Shown: one piece after another, positions 38,862 through 44,641 of the stretch
How the letters are laid out: each line of letters starts with the position of its first letter
How positions within the stretch are numbered: position 1 is the stretch's first letter
Origin: an uncultured Ruminococcus sp.
GTDB lineage: Bacteria > Bacillota > Clostridia > Oscillospirales > Acutalibacteraceae
NCBI GenBank assembly: GCA_902776975.1
Contig: CACYSI010000005.1
Coordinates: 42,054 to 86,694, forward strand
Direction of reading: 5' to 3'
Length of the DNA: 44,641 nt
Notes under the pieces: generated by a model
What the model saw: the letters and a program-made list of their open reading frames with translations, nothing else
Told to the model about the DNA's origin: nothing
The model's database searches: none
Translations under genes and position numbers: made by a program

Positions 38862-39746
38862 TCACAGCAGATCGAGCAGATCCTCGGTATCTATATCGGT
38901 CTGGAGAGCCATATTGATCGAGAGCGATATCAGACCCGACGCGCGTTTTATGAGCAGGTCTATCTCCTTGGGCGTGACCACCATAGTCCTGCCCTGCGGC
39001 GATATGGACTCTGAGAGCTCTACGCTCTGACGCTCGTCCTCTATATCCAGCAGATCAAAGGCGAGCGTCAGAGCGTCTACGACCGTCGGCACGCCGACAG
39101 CTATGACAGGTATGCCCATTGTCGTCGAATCAATCCGCGTGCGTCTGTTGCCTACACCCGCGCCGGGAGATATGCCTGCGTCGGAGATCTGAACGGTACA
39201 GCCTAAACGCTCGAGTCTGCGCGACGCGAGAGCGTCGATCACTATCATTGCCGAAGGTCGGATGTTGCGTATGACTCCCTGCAGCAGCTCGCCCGTCTCT
39301 ATGCCTGTCTGACCCGTCACCCCGGTATTGAGCACAGCCACCGCCCTGAGCCTGTCCAAGCCCGTTGAGCGCGCTATCTCGCCGGTGATATGTCGGGTAG
39401 CGAGCACCCTTGAGGCTGTCTTGGGTCCCAGTGCGTCGGGGGTGATATCAACGTTGCCCAAGCCCGCGACAAGCACAAGTCCGTTCACGGGCAGCAGGCG
39501 CCGTATCTCATCAGCAAGAGCCTTCACTCTGCTGTCCGTATCGCGGATGTTGTCGGTAAGCGGCGGAAGCTGAGCCGTGATGTATGTGCCCACAGGCTTA
39601 CGCAGCAGTTGTCCGGCGCGCTCGGTCATTATCCTGAGCCTCTCTATCTTCAGCCCTCCTGACTCTTCATCGCTGTACTCTACGCCCCTGATATCCTCAC
39701 CGAGCAGCTCACGCTCCTCAACCGCAAGATCGGTCCTGCGCTCCAT
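38862..39746 (-). CDS. gpr: GPR endopeptidase (germination protease)
   Basis: 294 residues from the ATG at 39746. GPR cleaves small acid-soluble spore proteins during germination to supply amino acids. Typical segments: TDLAVEERE at the start, ADEIRRLLPVNGLVLVAGLG, NVDITPDALGPKT, VLNTGVTGQTGIET, VIDALASRRLERLGCTVQI, and MVVTPKEIDLLI. Made in the forespore as a zymogen; the early TDLAVEE region fits the removed propeptide. A likely forespore promoter precedes it (39777-39806). ATG at 39746 chosen with AAAGGG 9 nt upstream. Confidence 0.96.
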   Translation of the reverse strand: MERRTDLAVEERELLGEDIRGVEYSDEESGGLKIERLRIMTERAGQLLRKPVGTYITAQLPPLTDNIRDTDSRVKALADEIRRLLPVNGLVLVAGLGNVDITPDALGPKTASRVLATRHITGEIARSTGLDRLRAVAVLNTGVTGQTGIETGELLQGVIRNIRPSAMIVIDALASRRLERLGCTVQISDAGISPGAGVGNRRTRIDSTTMGIPVIAVGVPTVVDALTLAFDLLDIEDERQSVELSESISPQGRTMVVTPKEIDLLIKRASGLISLSINMALQTDIDTEDLLDLL

Positions 39747-39776
39747 ATCCTTCATCCCTTTTAGCAAAGATACCTA

Positions 39777-39806
39777 TATTATGTGTAAACATATTGTTTA
39801 CATTCA
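39777..39806 (-). promoter_or_regulatory. Forespore (sigma-F/sigma-G type) promoter of gpr
   Basis: On the minus strand TGAATG (39806-39801), a 17-nt spacer and CATAATA (39783-39777), close to the sigma-G consensus (TGAATA, CATxxTA). GPR is known to be made under these factors. The spacer falls within a 19-bp perfect palindrome TGTAAACA-TAT-TGTTTACA (39784-39802). Confidence 0.6.
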
Positions 39807-39871
39807 AAAAATATTGTGTTAATATTATTATGTATAATGTAATTTGAAGAATACTCTTTCGGGAGGATAAT

Positions 39872-41503
39872 ATGAAGAAAAAACTGATTTCTCTGCTTAT
39901 AGTCTCCGCCATGCTCTCGTTGTTTGCCGTGCAGGCGGGAGCTGCCGATATAGAAGCTGCGCCTACAGCCGTTGACAGAGACATAGAGATAGTAGCCGCC
40001 GACTATCCCGAGGTCGGCAGCGAGCTTGAACCCGAAGAAGCCCTGCCATCACGATACAGCTCGGTAGATGAAGGCTATGTCACCCCTGTACGCCAGCAGA
40101 AATTCAATACCTGCTGGGCATACTCTTCAACGGCGACTTTTGAATCCCGCATACTGAGCTTAAAGAACAATACCGGTCATATATCTACCATGCATATGAA
40201 CTACTGGGGATGCACCGCCGAAAACGGCAAGGGCTGGCAGCGCACGTTCAGCGCGCCAGGGTATGCGTATATAGCTCTCGGATACCTCACGTCTATGGGC
40301 TGTGTCAGTGAAAGCATATTTCCCGAAAGCAAATCTTTAGAGGACTATCAGAGTATGTCGGAAGATTTGTACCCGAGCTATATCGCGGACTCGGTAATAT
40401 ATCTCACTGACGACGACATAGATACCGTCAAGACCGCTATCTACAACTACGGCGGAGTACTCGGCAACTTTCACTATGACTCAACTTTACTGAACGGCTC
40501 TGCGTATTATGCGGATACTCCCGGGATGACCGTAAGCCAGATGAACGGTCACGCTGTCGAAGTAGTCGGCTGGGACGATAACTACAGCTTAAGAAACTTC
40601 AGCTCCGGTCATCAGCCCACATCCAACGGCGCTTGGCTGTGCAAAAACAGCTGGGGACAGAGCTTTGCGGATAACGGCTACTTCTGGATATCCTATGAGG
40701 ATCAGTATCTTTTCGGCTCTCGCTTCGGCCCGAGCTATGCCATAAGCTCAGCGGCTGTGATGAACGCGAACACCAAGCTGCAGCAAAACGAGATATACGG
40801 CTCAGTCTGCGAATTCAACTATTTTGACGAGCGTCAGCGTCTGAAAAAGATGACCTACGCTAACGTATTCGACTTCTCAGACGGATACCATAATATTGAT
40901 GAAATAATCTTTGAGTCGACATCCGAAGGCTCCGCCTACACCGTGTACTACATTCCTACAGATGAAAACGGAGTGCCCTCAGATGACTCATCAATGTGGA
41001 CTGAGCTCGGCAGCGGTATGATAGAGTACAACGGTTATATCAAAGTCAATACCGGCGGATTCAGCGCGCCGCGGGAAAAGGGCGCAATAGGCGTGCAGAT
41101 ACAGCGTCAGGATACGAGTACAGGGCTGTCCATAGGAGTAGCGGAGTGGTTCAGAACAAGCGGCGTAATGAGATTCCTGCCTGATGTCGCGCCCGGTCAG
41201 AGCTATATAATAGGCTACAAAGCCGATCCCGCGGACGTACTGGATATATACAGGGATCAGCTGGATGATGATATCGGCGGAACCTTAGCGATCAAGGCTC
41301 TGTGCCACAGCGACGACAAAAACGGAGATGTCGACAGAGACGGAGACTTCACCATAGTTGACGTCACCGCGACACAGCGCAAGATATTGAAGATAACGGA
41401 GCTTGACAAAACTCAATTGCGCTTTGCCGATTATGACAACGACGGCGAAGTAACGATAGTTGACTGTACAAAGATGCAGCGAAAGCTGATACATGTCGAT
41501 TAA
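39872..41503 (+). CDS. Secreted papain-like cysteine peptidase (C1) with C-terminal dockerin
   Basis: 543 residues. Signal peptide (1-24), short propeptide-like stretch, then a C1-type peptidase domain: oxyanion Gln75 and catalytic Cys81 in VRQQKFNTCWAYSS, His227 in MNGHAVEVVGWDD, Asn259 in CKNSWGQSF. A beta-rich domain (about 310-455, lectin-like in position) follows, then a dockerin (about 485-541) with loops DVDRDGDFTIVD and DYDNDGEVTIVD. GGAGG precedes the ATG. It is the second dockerin-bearing peptidase of the window and of a different clan from the subtilase. It probably acts in the same extracellular complex. Confidence 0.94.
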   Translation: MKKKLISLLIVSAMLSLFAVQAGAADIEAAPTAVDRDIEIVAADYPEVGSELEPEEALPSRYSSVDEGYVTPVRQQKFNTCWAYSSTATFESRILSLKNNTGHISTMHMNYWGCTAENGKGWQRTFSAPGYAYIALGYLTSMGCVSESIFPESKSLEDYQSMSEDLYPSYIADSVIYLTDDDIDTVKTAIYNYGGVLGNFHYDSTLLNGSAYYADTPGMTVSQMNGHAVEVVGWDDNYSLRNFSSGHQPTSNGAWLCKNSWGQSFADNGYFWISYEDQYLFGSRFGPSYAISSAAVMNANTKLQQNEIYGSVCEFNYFDERQRLKKMTYANVFDFSDGYHNIDEIIFESTSEGSAYTVYYIPTDENGVPSDDSSMWTELGSGMIEYNGYIKVNTGGFSAPREKGAIGVQIQRQDTSTGLSIGVAEWFRTSGVMRFLPDVAPGQSYIIGYKADPADVLDIYRDQLDDDIGGTLAIKALCHSDDKNGDVDRDGDFTIVDVTATQRKILKITELDKTQLRFADYDNDGEVTIVDCTKMQRKLIHVD

Positions 41504-41510
41504 TTATCAA

Positions 41511-41536
41511 GGGGCTGCTCGGCAGCCTCTTTTTTA
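41511..41536 (+). terminator. Terminator of the cysteine peptidase gene
   Basis: GGGGCTGC tcg GCAGCCTC followed by TTTTTT. It reaches the stop of the convergent CHAP gene. Confidence 0.8.
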
Positions 41537-42217
41537 TACATACCTGTCCACATAGATATAACCCTGAAATATCCAGTTCGGCATACCGCAGGACGGGTCG
41601 GAAACCGGAGCGTCGCTGACATAGAACTCGGCTCCCTGATAAGCGGAATTCGAGAAGGTGACAGTATCCGAGTCTACGCTCTCTACCACCGCTACATGAC
41701 CGGGACCTCCGTCAGCGTACGACCAGCAGGCTATAGCTCCCGGCTCAGGCTCGTCGCCGTAATCGTATATACCGTAAGTACGGTTGTAATCATACCAGCA
41801 TCCCGCGTCATACAGACACAGCTCGGGCTTCTCACCGAGCAGCTCATAGGCTCTGCCCCAGGCGTAGCAGGTGCAGTTAGGCATACCGTAGGACGCAGCG
41901 TAAAACGCGTTGTCGTCAGAGTAGTAACAGGCGTTGTCGTATGACGGAGCGCTCAGTCGGGGAGTGTATGATAAGGTATCTTGTTCAGAATACTCATCAG
42001 CCGATCCTGTCGGCGTTTCTGCTGTTTCTGCAACTGTTTCATATGCGTCAGTACTATCGTACGCAGATTCGGTCGCGCCCTTTGACAGTTCGGTAACCGC
42101 CGAAGCCGGCTCCTCACATACCGCAGCGGATATCACCGTCAAAACACACGCGATAAAAGCAAACGCCGCAAAAAACATAGCCGCCCTCTTAAGCATAAAC
42201 ATCCCGCCCTTAATCAT
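41534..42217 (-). CDS. Secreted CHAP-domain cell-wall hydrolase
   Basis: 227 residues from the first ATG. N-terminal hydrophobic signal (about 11-32), a Glu/Thr/Ser/Asp-rich spacer (about 35-90), then a CHAP domain with catalytic Cys117 in NCTCYAWGRAYE, His174 in GPGHVAVVE and the supporting FSNSAY. CHAP enzymes cut peptidoglycan as amidases or endopeptidases. Several in-frame ATGs (42217, 42202, 42196) crowd the start; the last gives MLKRAAMFF, and no clear ribosome-binding site decides between them. Convergent with the dockerin peptidase. Confidence 0.87.
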   Translation of the reverse strand: MIKGGMFMLKRAAMFFAAFAFIACVLTVISAAVCEEPASAVTELSKGATESAYDSTDAYETVAETAETPTGSADEYSEQDTLSYTPRLSAPSYDNACYYSDDNAFYAASYGMPNCTCYAWGRAYELLGEKPELCLYDAGCWYDYNRTYGIYDYGDEPEPGAIACWSYADGGPGHVAVVESVDSDTVTFSNSAYQGAEFYVSDAPVSDPSCGMPNWIFQGYIYVDRYV

Positions 42218-42261
42218 TTATTTGATATTATTTTATTTAGAGTAAGGGCATAATATACACA

Positions 42262-42291
42262 AACGGCTCCCGAACAACATCGGAAGCCGTT
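42262..42291 (-). terminator. Hairpin after the DUF1015 gene
   Basis: AACGGCT and AGCCGTT bracket a longer imperfect stem (CCCGA/TCGG), with TTTGTGT after it on the minus strand. Probably the terminator of the DUF1015 gene. Confidence 0.5.
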
Positions 42292-42319
42292 ATACTTTAA
42301 CTGTTAAGTTTTGTTTCAG

Positions 42320-42395
42320 ATCGCTGAATCCCTTAAGGGATCTAACATCGGTTGAGATTGCCACAGCTCCTAAAGGGGCTTCGCAATGACTATTA
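42320..42395. repeat. Small palindromic repeat-like stretch
   Basis: It contains the palindrome ATCCCTTAAGGGAT and a GAGATTGCCACAGCTCC...GGGGCTTCGCAATGAC segment, whose ends (ATTGCCA, GCAATGAC) resemble dispersed repeats seen in many gut Firmicutes. No gene is present. Confidence 0.35.
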
Positions 42396-42406
42396 TTAAT
42401 AAAAAC

Positions 42407-43597
42407 TTATTTGATCTTACGCGCCTCTATGTAATAGCGCTTGTCCTCAGCGTGACCCATAGAGAAGGTCTTGCGGGGCAGGCTGCCGTCGGCTGTGATA
42501 GCCGGGAACAGCTCGTCCTTGCCCATGCCTTCAAAGATAAAGCCTAATGTACCCTTTTGAGCGCAGAGATTTCTGACGACATCCTTACCGTGGATATAGT
42601 CGATCTTTACCTCGGGATTATCCTTCATATATCTGTCGATAAAGCCCTGCAGAGTACCTACAGGCAGCTTGGCGGTAGACTTGACTTTCAGCTCGCCGCT
42701 GCACTCAGCTGTGATATACTCAAAATCCTGATAGTTCATACTGCCCTTGCTGTCGGTATAGGCGGAGAATTTTTCGATGAAATCCTCGGCGTCAACATTG
42801 AACAGTACACGATAGATAGGCTCAAACTGTATGCTGTCATCATGGATGTTGACTACCTCTACCAGCGCGTAACGAGCGAGAGGATCACGGTTCAGGTTAT
42901 AGCACTCTTTGGCTGTAGCGAGGCTGTGGTTTCCGTCGCCTACCGCGAAGAGGAGCTTGTCGTCCTTATCAGCGATGAGAGCCTCAAGCGCGTCCTGAAC
43001 GCGGGCTATAACACCATCGGGCAGGAAGTAGCCGTCTATATGGCCGCCTTTCTTCATCAGCTCAAAGCCGTAAGCCTGCTCAAAGCCGTCCTTCCGGTCA
43101 GCCAAAGGCTCGATGACACTCTTAGCGGGATCATCTATGAGCAGCAGTATATGAGGCATCTCGAGAGGAGCGTCCTTGCGGATCTGTACGCGCGGAGGTA
43201 TACGCTCGAGCACGGTAGCCTCGGTAGCGCGTATCGCCGAGTCGGCGCCCTTGCGATAGTCATAGTCCTCAAGATCTATCAGACCCACGATGCCGCGGCG
43301 GATGCTGCCGCCGGACTCGCGCTCTACGTATATCATGCTGTCCTTATGCAGGTCAAAGACGTCGCCGTCCAGATACTCCTGCATGGTCTTGTTGATAGCG
43401 TTGACGCGCTCGCTGTTGTCGTCGCTGAGATATATCTCGGGCAGGATGATGCGCAGAGCCGAAGGAGCGGAGCCGACGATTGACTCAACATCGTTCCAGT
43501 AATCAGGCTCGCTGGTGTACTGATCGCAGGCTACTACCGCCCACTTGTCAAAATCCTTTTTAGGCAATAGGATATCCGCGGGTGTAAAATGCTTCAT
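42407..43597 (-). CDS. DUF1015 family protein
   Basis: A 396-residue protein of a widespread but poorly characterised family. Seen: an opening PADILLPKKDFDKWAVVACDQ, YTSEPDYW, IYVERES, ILLLIDDP, LFAVGDGNHSLATAKECY (the most conserved stretch), RYALVEVVNIHD and the C-terminal LGFIFEGM. There is no signal peptide, so it is cytoplasmic. The ATG at 43597 (MKHFTPADIL) has AGGAG 8 nt upstream; the longer frame is rejected. Divergent from the HAD gene. Function unknown. Confidence 0.9.
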   Translation of the reverse strand: MKHFTPADILLPKKDFDKWAVVACDQYTSEPDYWNDVESIVGSAPSALRIILPEIYLSDDNSERVNAINKTMQEYLDGDVFDLHKDSMIYVERESGGSIRRGIVGLIDLEDYDYRKGADSAIRATEATVLERIPPRVQIRKDAPLEMPHILLLIDDPAKSVIEPLADRKDGFEQAYGFELMKKGGHIDGYFLPDGVIARVQDALEALIADKDDKLLFAVGDGNHSLATAKECYNLNRDPLARYALVEVVNIHDDSIQFEPIYRVLFNVDAEDFIEKFSAYTDSKGSMNYQDFEYITAECSGELKVKSTAKLPVGTLQGFIDRYMKDNPEVKIDYIHGKDVVRNLCAQKGTLGFIFEGMGKDELFPAITADGSLPRKTFSMGHAEDKRYYIEARKIK

Positions 43598-43739
43598 ATT
43601 TCTCACTCCTGTAGATCGCCGATACCGAAAGACAAAGCATCGGTGAATAAGTTTTCTAAAGAATACCACGAATCAGAAAGTTTTACAATAAGTATTGTTA
43701 AATTTCGTGAATCATGCTAAGATATAATTCGGTGATAGC

Positions 43740-44462
43740 ATGAAAAAGTACAAATTGATTATGAGCGACCTCGACAATACCCTCCTGCCGATATATACTC
43801 AGGAGAGATTTGCCGATATGTGGTTCAAAGATATAGGCAAAAAATTCATAGATCACGGGCTCGATCCGAAACGCTGCCTTGAGGGCATGAACAGCGCCGT
43901 ACGCGCCATGCTGTATAACGAGAGCGGCAAAAAGAATATAGAAGTGTTCTATGAAAAAGCCGAACAGATCAGCGGCTACCCAAGAGATTTGATAGCGCAG
44001 GTCGCCGACGACTACTATACGACTACCTTCGAGAACGTCTATGATCTGACTCTCCCTAATCCCTACGCGCCTGTGATCGCCGGTTTGATGCGGAGCAAGG
44101 CGGAGCACGCCGTGATAGCCACTATGCCGATCTTCACCATTGAAGCGGTTACGGCGAGACTCAGATGGATAGGGCTGACGCCCGATATGTTTGACCATGT
44201 CACCACAGCCGAGAACAGCTCGTACTGCAAGCCTAATACAAACTATTTTTCCGAAATACTGGAGCGTTTTTCGGTAAAACCGCGTGAAGCGCTTATGATA
44301 GGCAACGATGTGCGGGAGGATATGCAGCCGTGCAAGACCCTGGGCATAGATACCTTCCTTGTGACGGATCACATAATAACACACGAGCTGCCTTACAGCG
44401 AATACCGTCAGGGAAGCTACGCCGAGCTGGTGAGCTTTCTTGAAAACCTGCCGGAGAATTAA
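43740..44462 (+). CDS. HAD-superfamily hydrolase
   Basis: A 240-residue phosphatase-like protein. HAD motif I SDLDNTLLP (Asp10, Asp12), motif II near VIATMP, motif III Lys in SYCKPNTNYF, and motif IV MIGNDVREDM. The insertion between motifs I and II is helical (type I cap). The substrate is unknown. The upstream TATAAT at 43723 lies only 12 nt before the ATG, so the message would have almost no leader, fitting the absence of a clear Shine-Dalgarno sequence. Confidence 0.9.
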   Translation: MKKYKLIMSDLDNTLLPIYTQERFADMWFKDIGKKFIDHGLDPKRCLEGMNSAVRAMLYNESGKKNIEVFYEKAEQISGYPRDLIAQVADDYYTTTFENVYDLTLPNPYAPVIAGLMRSKAEHAVIATMPIFTIEAVTARLRWIGLTPDMFDHVTTAENSSYCKPNTNYFSEILERFSVKPREALMIGNDVREDMQPCKTLGIDTFLVTDHIITHELPYSEYRQGSYAELVSFLENLPEN

Positions 44463-44469
44463 CAAAAAA

Positions 44470-44507
44470 CGACCGCCGTTCATCTTTCGAACAGCGGTCG
44501 GATTTTT
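44470..44507 (+). terminator. Terminator of the HAD gene
   Basis: CGACCGCCGTTC pairs with GAACAGCGGTCG (one mismatch), followed by ATTTTTT. Confidence 0.85.
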
Positions 44508-44510
44508 TAT

Positions 44511-44540
44511 TTGACAGGAAACTACAACAAGCTGTATAAT
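44511..44540 (+). promoter_or_regulatory. Strong sigma-A promoter facing the right edge
   Basis: Both boxes are perfect: TTGACA (44511-44516), an 18-nt spacer and TATAAT (44535-44540). No start codon with a ribosome-binding site is seen in the remaining 100 nt, so the gene or RNA it drives lies beyond the window. Confidence 0.75.
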
Positions 44541-44641
44541 TATTTGTTTACAAAGATAAATTATACAAACTGTATTATTGCGGCAACATCTGTCAAATAA
44601 AAAAATATTTATAGTCCCCGCTCAGTAGCGCACTGCGTGCG

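Noticed and set aside
42557-43483. 308-codon plus-strand frame opposite the DUF1015 gene
   Set aside because: Same reason: shadow of a conserved gene.

Overview
The window looks like a chromosomal piece of a spore-forming, anaerobic, starch-using gut Clostridium of the Ruminococcus group (Oscillospiraceae). This is inferred from gene content: a gpr-spoIIP sporulation pair, five dockerin-bearing secreted proteins, repeated CBM26-type starch-binding modules, a GH13 alpha-amylase, a rubredoxin-first ('reverse') rubrerythrin, AdhE behind a consensus Rex operator, and GatCAB-dependent tRNA amidation. The combination of dockerins, CBM26 and amylase recalls the amylosome of Ruminococcus bromii. No cohesin/scaffoldin gene lies in the window.

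Layout. 1-4.6 kb: rRNA methyltransferases (rsmA and an RsmF-like enzyme), a 52-residue orphan, a LUD protein and a cell-wall amidase. 4.7-5.6 kb: reverse rubrerythrin, a small AT-rich ORF, and a second copy of the rubrerythrin 3' end. 5.9-10.5 kb: a 958-residue multimodular surface protein (CBM26 modules, a second repeated module, four C-terminal repeats), divergent from a dockerin-bearing subtilase. The control region between them is rich in palindromes. 10.6-14.3 kb: an XRE regulator and an operon encoding a 43-residue protein, a zinc-ribbon/ECF-sigma/transmembrane/extracellular fusion, a lipoprotein and a small membrane protein. 14.4-18.5 kb: Rex box, adhE, an APH-type kinase and an FlK-like thioesterase. 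18.8-23.9 kb: aspS and gatCAB. 24-24.5 kb: a gene-free block of repeats with a 205-bp inverted-repeat element. 24.5-33.3 kb: the main starch/dockerin locus. An ECF sigma, its likely membrane anti-sigma and two paralogous dockerin proteins lie in one tight series, followed by a CBM26-dockerin protein and the alpha-amylase. 33.4-39.8 kb: rarA, glyA, dus, a Pro/Gln-rich surface protein, spoIIP and gpr. 39.9-44.5 kb: a dockerin-bearing papain-like peptidase, a CHAP hydrolase, a DUF1015 protein and a HAD hydrolase. A strong sigma-A promoter faces out of the right edge.

How the parts may work together. The surface protein and the CBM26-dockerin protein would hold starch near the cell, and the amylase would cut it. 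The dockerins would dock proteins, including two peptidases of different clans, on a scaffoldin encoded elsewhere. The sigma/anti-sigma pair probably controls the dockerin genes downstream of it, much as SigI/RsgI pairs control cellulosomes, although these proteins are not obviously of that family. AdhE under Rex would dispose of NADH from fermentation.

The most novel-looking elements are: (1) the sigma/anti-sigma/dockerin gene series; (2) a shared domain of about 110 residues placed directly before 'stretched' dockerins; (3) a module of about 100 residues shared by the surface protein and one dockerin protein; (4) the membrane-tethered zinc-ribbon sigma fusion; and (5) several inverted-repeat elements in the intergenic regions.
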